In this document: positions 19,922 through 33,500 of the stretch, piece after piece
Layout of the letters: each line of letters opens with the position of its first letter
How positions within the stretch are numbered: position 1 is the stretch's first letter
Assembly: GCA_024291935.2 (NCBI GenBank)
Contig: CM044310.1
Span: 116,818,213 to 116,882,212, forward strand
DNA from: Okapia johnstoni
Lineage: Eukaryota; Chordata; Mammalia; Artiodactyla; Giraffidae
Direction of reading: 5' to 3'
Length of the DNA stretch: 64,000 nucleotides
The notes under the pieces: generated by a model
What the model was told of the DNA's origin: nothing
Seen by the model: only the letters and a program-made list of their open reading frames with translations
Database searches by the model: none
Translations under genes and position numbers: made by a program

Positions 19922-22900
19922 CTGTGGTCAAGACACGGGGGAGGGCTGAGGGGGGTGGCCCCCCAACGCAGAGCCCGGGGGGCTGTGCCCAGAGGGTCTC
20001 AGCCATGGTGCTCCTTTGCTCAGTGCTTCCTCTCTGCCCGGCACTGCTGCAGCCACTTAATTTTAATTTTTTTTAAACAGTAAACATAGCACTGGGAAAG
20101 TGGTACTGCTAGCAGCAGCATGCCTGTCACCTAGCGTCACTGATAGGGATAGAATAGGAAAGTGTAGGGAAACAACAGCCAGTCAAGATGGCAGTGGTCA
20201 GGCTCTCTCGCCCCACTCCCTCTCACTACCGTCCACGGTCCTCTTGCTCTGGTCCACATTCTGTTAACAATGACTCTGCGAGGTTATGTAACAGCTGAGA
20301 TCACTTATAGCACTGTGCAGGAGAATCATGTCTATAGAAGTACCACCTGAAAAGCCCTGGCCGCACAGCGGGGTGTTGGCAACCGTTAGAGAAGAATAAA
20401 GCCTGTCTGCCTTGCTGCTGCGAACAAAGCGTGTCTGCAGTTCCTACGAATCCTCGCATCTTCTTCCAGCTTCTTCCTATCTGCTGCCTGGCTCGCAGCT
20501 GGCCTACCCTGGGTTCAGCGAATAGCAAGACAGATAGTTATTCAGGACATTGTAGAAGCCCCAGTAGGGGACTAGAGATAAAGAGGAAACCTAGGCAACT
20601 TTTGGAGACCACTGTAAGTTAATGCTGCCTCAAGAAAGCTATCGGGGCTTCCCAGAGGCGCAGTGGTAAAAGAATCTGCCTGCCAACACAGGAGGCAGAG
20701 GAGATGTGAGTTTGATCCCTGGGTTGGGAAGATTCCCTGGAGGAGGAAATGGCAACCCACTCCAGGACTCTTGCCTGAGAAATCCCATGGACAGAGGAGC
20801 CTGGCGGGCTACAGTCTGTGGGGCTGCAAAGAGTCGGACACGACTGAACAGGCGCACACACACACAGCCTGCTTAATTCTGGGGCAGAGCCCACTTGCTT
20901 GCTGGCTTGCACCTCTCATGAGCATCCTATATTAATAAATCTACATCGTGTCTATCATTTTGCCCCTTGCTGAATTCCTTCTGAGCTGAGACAAAAAGAA
21001 TCTGAGCCTCGGTAAGTCCAGGCATCAGGTGAGTGTTTCCAATTAAACGACCATGGGGTCAAGTCCTAACCTGAGGTGCACAGATTTATCATCAGCACGC
21101 CAACTTTGTTTCATCAAAACCCCTACTGCTTCCCTCTCCTGTATTGTTTTAAAGCAAATCCCAGCTGATTATATGATTTTATCTCTAACTATTTGGTGTG
21201 TATCTCTAAAATGGGGGCCAACAAGCTTTTACGGTGAGGTGCCGGAGAGTAAATAGTTTTGGCTCAGAACGTGGGGAACCTGTGAGGGGAGGGCCAAACT
21301 CGGCTGTCCTCCCACGAAAGGCCCAAGGAGGGAGGCCAGGAAGCCGACGCACGTGACTGTGCACCAAGACTGCTTTACTGATGGACGCTGCAGCTGGACT
21401 CCCACAGGCTTCATGTGTCACAAAATGATGTTCTTTTGATTTTTTTTCAAAAGATACAAATGCAATTATAAACAAAAAAGAAACGGATTTTTTAATATGT
21501 AGTAAATGTAATATGTAATATGTAATGTAATATGTAAAATGTAGTACGGCATTTTGTAATATGAAAAATAAAACGTATTTCTAATTATAACCCATTACTC
21601 ACATACATATATATGACTATAAATATGTATCACTGAAGCTAGTATCTCATTAAGCGTTTCCTGAACGTCTGCAAGGCACTCATACTTTTCCTGTCCTTTA
21701 CATTTTGCGTATCTCTTTGTTTTTGGCTGTGTTGGGTCTCCTTTGCTGTGCCCGGGCTTTCTCTAGTGGCGGCGAGTGGGAGCCTACTCCCTAGCTGTGG
21801 CGCCTGGCCGTCTCACTGCGGCGGCTCCTCTTGTCGCAGAGCACAGGCTCTGGGCTAAGTGAGCTCAGCAGCTGGGGCTCCCAGGCTCTAGAACGCAGGC
21901 TCAGCATTTGTGGCACACGGGAGTAGTTGCCCCTTGGCATGTGGAACCTTCTCAGGTCAGGGTTCGAACCCATGTCTTCTGCACTGGCAGGTGGATTCTT
22001 AACTACCGGACCACCAAGGAAGTCCTTTAATATTTTTTAAAAAAACCACCTGATCCTCCATCCCTGAGAGAATTGCTGTTAACATTGGCTGCACATCCTC
22101 TCCAATGCTTTCTTCTCCGATTTTCCTCTCTGATGAGATTTTAATAATGAAAATGGGATCTGACCATGTGTGGTTTATATATATGTGTGTATGTATGTAT
22201 GCATTTGGCTGCACGGGGTCCTACAGTATCTTTAGTTGCAGCATGTGGGATATAGATCCCTGACCAGGGATCAGGCCTGGATCCTCTGAACTGGGAGCTC
22301 AGAGTCTTAACCACTAGACCACCAGGGAAGTCCCTGCCTTTTTCACTTTTAAAATCCCCATTAAATGGATTTCATGACTGACTAATGAGTCACAACTGCA
22401 GTTTCGGCTGACATTAAGTGTATTTTACCATAATTTTAAAAATATCCATAAAATTCTATAAGCATCGACACAGAAAATCTCCAAGGAATCTTCTTACATG
22501 AAAAAGTAAATCAGAGACAAATATAGGTGATATGATTCCGTTAAGAAAAACCACACTTTATGTGTATGTGGTTACATGTGTGTGTGCACTGCTGTTGTTA
22601 CTGCTCAGACACACTTCTGAATTTGAGGGGGAGGATTTTTGTTTCTACGAGGGGCACAGATACACGTGTGATTTGGAAAACTCAAGGAAAATAGAGGGGT
22701 GTGAGGACAGGCATCCCCTGGATGGGCTCGAGTCCTGGTCCCTCCACGGCCCCCGCCTGCTCCCTCCCTTGGGACATACCTGAGGGGCTGATCCAGCGAC
22801 TGCACTGTCCCACGAGGCCCTCCGGGTTGTCAAGAAACCTGACGGGACAGAGGCACGTGTGAAAGGCCTTTCAGGGAAGGAGAGTCACCCTGTGAAAGAG

Positions 22901-25900
22901 GATGTCTGGCAGACGTGCCCTAGTTTTCCTTATTCTCATCGGTTGTGATCTAGAACAGGGGTCCCCAGACTTCGGGATCTAACGCCTGATGACTGAGGAG
23001 GAGGTGATGTAGTAATTACAGAAATAAAATGCACAACAAATGTAAGGCGCTTGATCATCCTGAAACCACCCTCCCACCCACCCTCCACCAGTCTGTGAAA
23101 AAACTGTCTTCCACCAAACCAGTCCCTGGTGCCTGAAAGGTTAGGGACCGCTGCTCAAGAGAGTCACCTTGGACACTGGATGAGTGAATTCTGAACGAGG
23201 AGTTTAGGGGAAGCACAGCGTTAAGTACTTGCAGGCTTCCAATTGCAACATTTTTACCAACTTATCAATACATCACCTGGTTTCACCTGTGTTTGTGCGG
23301 GTGTGCTTGCGTGCGTGCTCGGTCGCTTCAGTTGTGTCCAACTCTTTGTGACCCCAGGGACCGCAGCCCACCAGGCTCCTCTGTCCATGAGATTCTCCAG
23401 GCAAGAATACTGGAGTGGGTTGTTAAGCCCTCCTCCAGGGGATCTTCCCCACCCAGGGATCAAATGCCATGTTTGATCCCGCACTGGCATGTGGGTTCTT
23501 TGCCGCTAGCATCACCTGGGATGCCCATTTGTATAAATATATGTATATAAATACACACACACACACCCCCCTCTTGGACCACGAAAGAAAAATGAAAAGT
23601 TACGGGAGAAGGATAAATTAGGAGGTTGGGATTAATGAATATATACTGGTACATATAAAACAGATAACCAGTAAGGATCTACTGTACAACATAAGGAACT
23701 CTACTCAGTATTTTGTAATATACTACATGCAAAAAGAATCTTAAAAAGTATATACATGCATATATATACGTACAGAACTGAATCACTGGCCTAGACCACC
23801 GGGCTGGCTCCCCACTGTCCACCGAGTGGTGGTGTCATCCCCTTCTCCACAGCCCAGAAGTCCCTAAAAGCCCCACCTTCTTGCTCCCCAACCCTTTCTG
23901 TTCCACCATCTCCCATGGCTCTGGGCCCAGCTCAGGCCTCACTTTCCCCCTGGACCCCGGCCTCCTCCCCAGCTTTCCATTCACCCCCCAACAGAGCCCC
24001 AGAGAGTCTGTCTATGCCCAGAGTGGACCCTGCCCCTCCCTGCTCACAGCCGTCCCAGGGTTTCCCAGTGCCCTGGTTCGGGGAGAACCTCTGGCACCAA
24101 AGCCACCAGCCCCTGTGGCCTTGTCTCCCTGACTTTCTCCCTCCCATCCTGCTCCAGTCACACCAGACTCCCGCTAGTTCCCCGACCTGGCAGGTCATAC
24201 ATCCACCCACAGCTCCAGGCCTCTGCACATACTGCTCCTTTGCCCTTGGCTGCCTTTCCCCACCTTGATCCCCAGGAAGTGGCCACTCTCCCTTCTGGAC
24301 ATGGCTCGAGGGCCTGTCCCCTGGAAGGTTCCCCTGGATGCCCCCCAGGCAGAGGAAATGGGTCCCTCCTGAGTGCCTGCACACAGGTCCACGGATGCCT
24401 TAAGCAACTGTCATATGTGTACAAGTACCGGGTCTGACGCATGTCTCTCGGGATATATGAGGTAAATGAGCAAGAGGGTGATGGCATAAAAGGGCTGGGC
24501 CAGCCTCAGGACAGCATAAATTGTGTGAGCACTTCTCTCACACAGGATCTCACCGTCGGTATCCGCGGGACCTCTCTGCCCAGCTGCAGGCTTAAGAGCA
24601 GAGACCAACTCCAACTGGAGTCTGTGCTTTCCCAGCTGGGGGCCTTGCATGCCAGAAAGTCTTGGGGAATCAGACTGCCTCTCATCTTTCTTTGTTATTC
24701 ATTCATTCTGTCATGAACTAGAATTTACAAAAAAAAATGAATACATATTTGCTGAGTGAATGGAAAAAAAACCACCTACACCAGTAACGTCTGAGAGGAC
24801 AGTTGAAAAGTGAAAGCGTTAGTTGCTCAATCATGTCTGACTGTTTGAGACCCCATGGACTGTAGCCCGCCAGGTTCCTCTGTCCATGGAATTCACCAGG
24901 CACGAATACTGGAGTGAGTTGCCATTCCCTCCTCCAGGGGATCTTTCTGACCCAGGGATCGAACTCAAGTCTCCTAAGTTCCAGGTGGATTCTCCACGGT
25001 CTGAGCCACCAGGGAAGAAAACGTGCATATCACAACCCTGCCCCCTTGTGGGCCCTTAGGACAGCTGACAGAGGCTGAGGAGTCTAGAATGAGCCCTGCA
25101 TCACCACTGACATTTTCCTGAGGAGCATCTTCATGTTCCCGGCCCTCCCTCTGTGGTTGTGGTTGGGATCTGGGGTTCTGGAAGGACTGTTACTTATTCT
25201 CTCAGGGTCTCCTTGTAAGAGCAGCTCAGTCTCATCGCTAACACAGCAGAGTGCGTCAAGGAGCAGTTCACAGACTTCAACCACGCTAAACATGTTAGTG
25301 ATTGGGCTGTGTCCTCCGACTACCTGTGTCACTAATTCTGAGACTCATTGTTTTCACCCGGCTTCATTGCAAAAAATACAAAATTACTGGAAAACTAGAA
25401 AATAAGTGCAAAAAGAAAAGAAAACAGGGCAACGGGCTTGTGTTATGGCAGGTACTGAGGCTGCCTTCCAATGCAGAGGTTGCCTGAGGAAGCCTGGTTG
25501 CTGAGGGCTGCTCTCTCTGTCTCTTCCCCATTCTGCAGAGATGTTAGGGCGTGTTAGCACCCAGGTGGCACCTCCTCACTCACCTTCTAGAGTCGATTCA
25601 CCTGTCACCATTGCCACGAGACCTGCCCTGGCCTTTAAATCTAAAAGAGCAGGCATGCCCACACCCTGCCAGTGCCACTGGTGGATACCCAGGGCTCTGA
25701 ACTGACTGTCCCACCCTTTGACCTCTGACATGCTTTGTGTTTCACCATCTCTTTATTCGTTGTCTCTCCCATTAGAATGTGAGTTCCTTGAGGGCAGGGG
25801 TGTCTGTCTTAGTTATTCTGTATCCCCAGGCCCTAGAAGAGCCTGGTGCAGGGAGGTGCTCAGTGAGTATCTGGTGAGTGGAGGATGGCTGCATCCAAAC

Positions 25901-28900
25901 GTGACCAATCCCCTGTGATGAGCCTCCCACACTTGGGAGGTACCAGCTTCCAGGTGAAAGGGCCTCCTCTGGAGTCAAAGGGCCTGGGAACGCCTCTCAT
26001 CAGCTGTGTCACCTGGGCTGATCACCTAAGGTCTCTGTGCTTCAGATCAGGAGAGCACTTGCCTCAGAGTTGACACAGGGAACTGGTGGGCACACTGCCC
26101 GGGGCAGAAAAGCATACAGCAATGTTAGCTGTGAACAGGTCGTAACGGGCAGGCCAATGTGACAGGCGTCCCTTCCTCGGAAGTGAACAAGCAGGAGGCC
26201 TGATGCAGTGGGGGGCGAGGGAAGGGCTCCCTGGGGAGTGACGACTAAGCTGAAACATGACGGAGGATGAGATCTGGGGCGGGGCAGCACTTACGCCAAT
26301 GGAACACACACATACGGGTGAGTGTTTGATTGGCATAAATCAAACACAACGTATTTTTCAAGGACACAGCTACATCTAAAATTACTTGAGGAGAAGCACT
26401 GAGCTTCTTTAGCAATGTAAAAAGTTAAAGAAATAAAGCATTAAGTGAAAGAAGGAGAATGAGGTTTAGAGCACAAGACCATTTACGCAAGTCAAATGCA
26501 CTCATCACATGTTGTTTAAGAAAAGAAAACTGTTGTTTAAGGACACAGATGTGCCTATACCTTACTTAAAAGCAATAGTCAGAAGCAGTAAACTTGACGC
26601 ACATTTAACCATGGGGTTAAACCGGAAGTGTTGAGTGAAGAAAGCCAGAAACGGGTGAGATTCGGAGCAGAGTAACATTTATGCAAGTCAGATACAGTGC
26701 CACGACCGTCATGCAAGTTTAAGGATACAAGTACATTTAAGCAAGCATATCAGTAGGACACATATATATTCAGTATGTATGAGTGGGTATCCATGGTTGA
26801 GTAAAGGAAGATGGGAGATAATAAAGGGGGCAAAATGAGAGACTCAGCATGAATCATTGACACAGCATGCTCAGAACTGAGAAGACAGACAGACTCGATG
26901 CTGTTCTCTGGAGAGTTTTCTCTTTCCACTCTCCCAAGGCTTCTGCGGACACCTCCTGAGACACTGCTGAAGTCTGAGTCTCCGTTTGAACTTCAAGTTT
27001 GCACCTCAGATGTGATACCCAACCATCTCCTGAATGGCTCCTCTTGGGGTAACTCTCATGCCCCAAGCCTGCACCAGAGCTTGAATCCTGAGCTCTGGAC
27101 CTGCAGAGCTGCCCTGAGTCTAGTTGTGTGCTGTCCACACACTCAGCAGCACCTCCCTTTACAGCCAACAGCCCCTCTGTCCTTGGTGCTGAACCGCGCA
27201 CCCACCAGCCCCCACTGTACCCCCACTGCCCACTGTCCTTGGTGCTGAACCACACAACCCAACACTTCCGGTTTTATCCCACTGTCCTTGGTGCTGAACG
27301 TCTAAAACAGAACTAGCAAGATCTGGTGGTTTCACACGCAGAAGTGAGGGAAGTGTGGACACCAGAGGCCAGCGTTGCCTGATACTGAGGCAAAGCCCAG
27401 GCCTAACTGCTCAGGCTGCCGGTGTGTCCCTGTGGGAGTGAATGAATCATGGTGTCCGGCACACGGTGAGCATTTTCTAAGGCCAGGCTCTGTGCTGAGT
27501 GCTGTACGCCCAACTCCCTCAAATCCTTCCACCCTGAGGTGGGTGCTAACAGGATCCCAGCTCATGGAGGACAATGGCGCTTGTGGAGGTTAAGCTGCCC
27601 ACCCAACACCCTGCAGTGGTGGGGCCGGAGTCTGACCCCAGGCAGTGTGGCTCCAGAGCCCACGCTCTGGTCCGCTGGAATGGACGTAGAGCACGTGCCT
27701 GAGAACTGCAGATGCCAGAGGCTGCCTCCCCCCTTTTCTGTTCCCTGTTGGGTTCTGAGCTTCTGCCCCACCTGCAGGGGTGGCGGACCAGCACTGGGCT
27801 CTGCTGACCCCTAGACTCACTTCTGTTTCAGCTTCATGATCTCCTCGGTGTTGGGAAGGCAGTTCGTCCATGGCAGGGTCCCATAGAGCCACTTCAGCAA
27901 ACAGTAGCCCAGGGTCTGGAGGTCACTGCGGCGGGAGGGCCCTGGGGAGGGAGGGAAGGAGGTGGCCACTCAGGCAGACGTTCTGACACACCCACACTCT
28001 TCCTTTCTCTCACCAACTCAAGCATGTGCTCACACACGCAACCACCCAGATACACGGTCTCTCAACTGTTCATCCACTTTTCACTTGTCTGCTCTCACCC
28101 CTTCATGAGTCTCTCAATTACTCCTTCACTCCCTTGGTCATCTCTCCATCCCTGGTTTCACTAGCTCACTCCCTCACCTACTTGTCTTTCATTCATGAAC
28201 CTATTTGTTCAGTAAATCCTCAGAGCCTTGGGTGACAAGGCCCTTCCCACATTCTTTTCTCTTTTAGTATTTATTTATTTAGCTGCACTGGGTCTTAACT
28301 GTGGCACGTGGGATCTTCGATCTTCATTGCAGCATGTGAACTCTTAGTTGCAGCAAGTGGGATCTAGTTCCCTGATCAGGGATGGAACCTGGAGCCCCTG
28401 CATTGGGAGTGCAGAGTCCTTGCCGCTGGACAAGCAGGGAAGGCCTTCTTCCCATTTTCTAAAATTCCAGGGAAGAGTTTGGTTGGGTGCCAGCCCTTGA
28501 CAGTCCAGTGGAGAGATGTAACAAAGCATGAAGGTGCCCAGAAGGATGGCTACTGAACTCAGCCTCCCTTCGTAGGGAAGGACAAAGCAGACAGCAGGGT
28601 TTGGTTTTCTTACACTTCCTGAATCACATGGCTTAGACAACACTTCACATAAGCATTCGACAAACACTGCGAGCTGACTGTGGCAGACCCTCTGCCACCT
28701 GGGGCTGGAGGCACGCGTACCGTCCCTTTCCTGGGGGCTTCGCGTAATGGGGGGACATGGGCAGGGACACAGATGGCCATGGTTTCAAGGGGTTTGGGCA
28801 AGAGAGGCCAAGACCTCCTCAAGGCATCTCCTCAAGTGCGCTCTTCCCTCCCCATGCACTTGCCTGGGATAATCTCACTCCTGTCCTTGGTCTGCAACTG

Positions 28901-30535
28901 ACAACTTCTGAAATACTGCTGACATCTGGGTCTCTGTCTAGACCTCACTAGTGTGCGGCAGAGAGGCATAGTCAGTGGTTCACAACCGCATATTCAGCAG
29001 CCCCTCCTGGATGACTTCGGGGCCCCTCTCGCATTCTAAGTCCACGCAGACCCTGAACGTGAGCTTGGGGACCCCCAGGGCTTCCTCGCAGTCCACTGCT
29101 GACTGTCCTCAGTGCTGCCCCACAACGCCCTGACGCGTGGGGATGCTGTCCGTGGTTCTGACCCCTACCGTGGCTCCCCACCTTAGCGTGACTCCTGCGT
29201 TTGGCCACCTGCTATCCATGGCTGTGACTACCTAGAGCTGCCCTTGTCTGAGAAGCATGTCTCCAAGCTCCTGAACCCCTTCTCTGGCCTCTTACCGCAT
29301 CCCTTGTGCAGGTCCATGCTAATGAACTCAAGGTCCCCCTCATGTGGGCTCCTGCTGCCTTCCATGTAGGCCACGTGTCTGCCACCTGGTGAATAGCGGA
29401 AGGTGAAGCCATAGCCCGCCAGGGTCACCTGTGTGCACGTGGGGAGAAGCCATACAGTTTGAAGATTAGAAATTTGTATTCTGGAGTCAGAGATTTCAAT
29501 TGTGGGTACAATTGGAAACAAGCCAATGCCGAGCAGTACAGGAGGATGTGGAAAGAACCCAAACCAGTCATTCCCATTACTGCTCAGTCCCAGTTCCCAA
29601 AAGTAACCACTAACAGTTTCTCATATGTTCATTTTCTTTAAATAATCAGCAAATGCATGTGGATAAGGAGGATGCTCTAATTTTCCAGAGGGATCACACT
29701 GTACCTCCTGTTGGGCACACAGCCTTCTGCACTTTATTTATTTATTTATTTATTTTTTGTTTTGAAGACCTTCTGCACTTTAATAGCGTATTAACTGCAG
29801 ATCCAGACAGACCAGGTTCTGATGCCAGCTTGGCCCATTAGTGCCCATACAACTCTGGGAAAATTATGAAACTGTCTGTGCTTTGATTTCTCTGTTGGTC
29901 AAGTGAAGATAATGATAGTCCTCACCCTGCAGGGCTGTGAGGAGGCTTAACTGAGTTTAAAACAAAAAGTGCTTAGCCACCAGACACACAGTTAGCCACA
30001 TCGGCATTCTAACAGCTACCTCTTATTCTGCTGAATGGAGAGGGGACACCTGTTGGCTTTGTCCACGCAAGACCTACATTCCTCTGGTCACAGTTTGTGA
30101 TGGTTACTTTCATGTGTCAACCTGACTGGGCCACAGAGTGCCTAGACGTGTCGCCAAAGGTTATTCTCGGTATGTCTGTGAGGGTGTGACTGGAATGGAT
30201 GGACATTTAGATCAGTAGACTGCCCTCTCTAGTACACACTAGGCCTCATCTCATCAGCTGAAGAACAGAACACAAAGGGTTAAGTGAAAGGGAATGCCCC
30301 TTGCCTGTCCACTTAAGCTGAACATCAGCATTTTGGGTTTGAACAGAAATACCGGCTCTTCTCAGGTCTCGAGTCTGCCAGCTTTCAGACTGGAACTCAC
30401 ACAGGTGTTTTCAGGCCTTTGGACTCCGACTAGAAGCACACCATTAGCTCTCCTGTTCTCCAGCTTGCCAGCTGCAGATCTCGGGACTCTGAGCTTTTTG
30501 AATTTGAGTCAAATTTTTATAATCTCTCTCTCTGT

Positions 30536-30578
<43 letters not shown>

Positions 30579-33500
30579 TTCTGTTTCTTTTTGGCCTCCT
30601 GCTATGTGGGATCTTAGTTCCCTGACCAGGGATCAAACCCATGACCCCTGTATTGGAAGCTCAGAGTCTTAACAGAGAAGTCCTAGTTTTGCCTAATATG
30701 GTTCTAGGATTTTTCTCTGAGACCACCCCTCTCCAACTTTCAGTCCAAGTGATTGAGGTGGGCCCATCCAATCCATCTCCACTGGGGTTGCTAAATGGAG
30801 GGGAGTTAAGCCTCATTTGCTGGTGGTTATTTCGTCACCATAGCAGAGGGACTGCCTGACAATGAGCAATGCAAACACAAAAAGAGCCCAGAGACAGAAG
30901 ATCCAGTTTCCTCATGACAGGGTCTGAACTTTTAGAATCAGCCATGCCTGAAGCCAGTGAAGTCCTGGAGTTTTGCACTCCAACGAGCAATAAATTGTAC
31001 CTCCCTTTTTCTAAACTAACCCTTTTTCTTTTTGCTTAAGGCATGTTAAATTTGGTTTCTATAAAGAGTAATTATGATTTACTTTAAATACTATTCAATA
31101 TGCTATCATGAGTATATATTAAGGTTTTCCCATTTTACTGTCAGAATCAGTGTTGTCAGGAACATTTTGTACGTGTATCTTTTTTTTTCCTTTTATTTTT
31201 GGCTGCATCGGGTCTTAGTTGCGGCACTCAGTATCCTCATTGCAGTATGAGGGATCTTTCATTTCGGGCTTCTCTCTAGTTGTGGTGCATGGGCTCAGCT
31301 GTCCTGAGGCATGTGTGATCTCTGCTCCCTGACCATGGACTGAGCCTGTGTCCCCTGCATTGGAAGGCGGATTCTTAACCACTGGACTACCAGGGAAGTC
31401 CTTGTAATGTATCTTTGAACATATGGAATGGATAAATTCCTCATGGAGGAACCGGTAGATCAAAAAATGTATGCATTTAGCTCCATCAATCTTGCACAAC
31501 CCAATGACAGTTGGTGGGCTCTGCTGCCCAGTCCACTGCCCCCACCCTGACAATGGGCAGTAGAGGGGCCCTCTTCTGTGCACTGACCGCCTGTGCAAAT
31601 GGTGACCAATTAGTGTGAAATGCATGTTTAGCAAACGTTAGGTACCGTATTTGAACCAATAAATGTGAATCCTTCCGCAAAAAGCAAAACAAAAATCCAT
31701 GTACATTTAAAATTTTGACTTCTATAAGAAATTGCCTTCCAAAAAGTTCACCTGACTACACTTTCAGTAAGTGAAGAATTCCTGTTTCCTTGCATCCTTA
31801 TCAGCAAGAGATATTATTTTTCTTTTTAATTTTGTCCACCCAAAAGGTAAAAGTAGTAGTGTATTTTAAGCTTAATTTCCATGATTACTAGAGTTTACTA
31901 GTAATTGAGGGAGGTTGAGCATTTTTTCATACATTTAAGTAACCTGTGGATTTCTTTCTCTATGAACTGCTTTTCCTATCCTTGGTCCATTTTTCTAAGT
32001 GGCTTATCTCGCCTCATTTATTCGAAGAAGCACTTGATACATGATGGATAGCAATTCTTCGTCTGCAATAAGCATTGTGAAATAAATGCAGGTTTTAAGA
32101 CAGGTGAGACTGGGAGCCCAGAGAGCCCCCAGGGAAGGGGAGGATCTGGCAGTTACCTGGCACAGGTTCTCTGGATTCACAAAGATATTCTCAGCTGTCA
32201 TGTTGCCATGAACGTACTCATTCTCATGGAGGAACTCCAGGGCATCCAGCTAGGGGACAAAAGCAAGTGTTTCTGTGAGAAGTGCCGATAACACAAAGAG
32301 GCTCCTATGCGAAGCCCTGGAAAGGAACCCCACTGTTGGGCCTGGGGTCACGTGATCCTGCTTGTCACGGGGCTGGTAACAGTGGTCGATGGCCTGTGTG
32401 TGTGCTTAGTTGCTTCAGTCATGTCCAACTCTTTTCCACCCCATGGACTGTAGCCTCCTCTGTCCACGGGATTCTCCAGGCAAGAATACTGGAGTGGGTT
32501 GCCATGCCCTCCTTCAGGGGATCTTCCCAACCAGAGATCGAACCCGTGTCTCCTGAGTCTCCTGCATTGGCAGGCGGACTCTATACCCACTGAGCCACCT
32601 GGGAAGCCCCCGTGGTCGATTGAGCCTGACTCATTCTGAGTTAAGCATTTGGATGCCCACTCTGACAGCACACCTCAGAATGTCTTAGAAGACACTAGGG
32701 TTTTGAAAAATTCAGTATTAAAGCTGATATTTCGTTTTCCATCAATCTCTTGTATCTATTGGGTTGGCCAAAAGTTTGTTTGTCCTCAAGATGGTACAGG
32801 AAAATCCAAAAGAACTTTTTGGCCAACCCATTATTTCTTAGTTGATCGAAATCTCAGGAAGGGAAAAAGTTGGTTACTCACTAACCCTTGCAAAGAAAAA
32901 AACAAAAAACCAACACTCATGTATACCAAACAGGTTTTCTCATTTGTCCAAAGAAGCAGAAATACATTTAGTTGCGCAGTTTCTGTTTTTATTTCTAGCC
33001 CTGACTTTCCCACTGAGCCCCGAAGGCATGTATTGAACCCCCAGGTGCTCATCGTATCTTGACTGCAACCCCCTTGACTCCAAGGCTTAACTGCCCGCCC
33101 CGCTCTGCTGCTTCTACAGACACTCCGTCCCCACAGCCCAGCTCCTCCTCAGGCCTGGTCCTCTCTCCTGCCCACCTCACTCAGCCCCCATCTCACCCTC
33201 CCCAGCCTTCCCCACGTGGCCCACGGGGTCTTTCTACACCCAGAGCTGACACTGCCCCTCCCTGTCCTCAGGCCTCACGTGGATTCCCGGTGCCCTTGGG
33301 ACAAAAGCCCTCGCCCCTCAGCTTGGTGTTCAGGGCCCTGTGTCCTCTGGTCACTGCTGAGCCTCCGCACCAACCTCAGATCCTGCCTTTCACCCACGAC
33401 ACATCACACGGCAAACACTGCGTGTAATGACCCCTGCGTTGGGAATGAGGAGCCTTAGTCACTGGACCACCGGGGCAGCCCCCCTCCAGCAGTTTAAGTG

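Noticed and set aside
21480..21570. AT-rich block as an origin or matrix attachment site
   Set aside because: Only simple (taatatg)-like repeats are seen, with no supporting feature.
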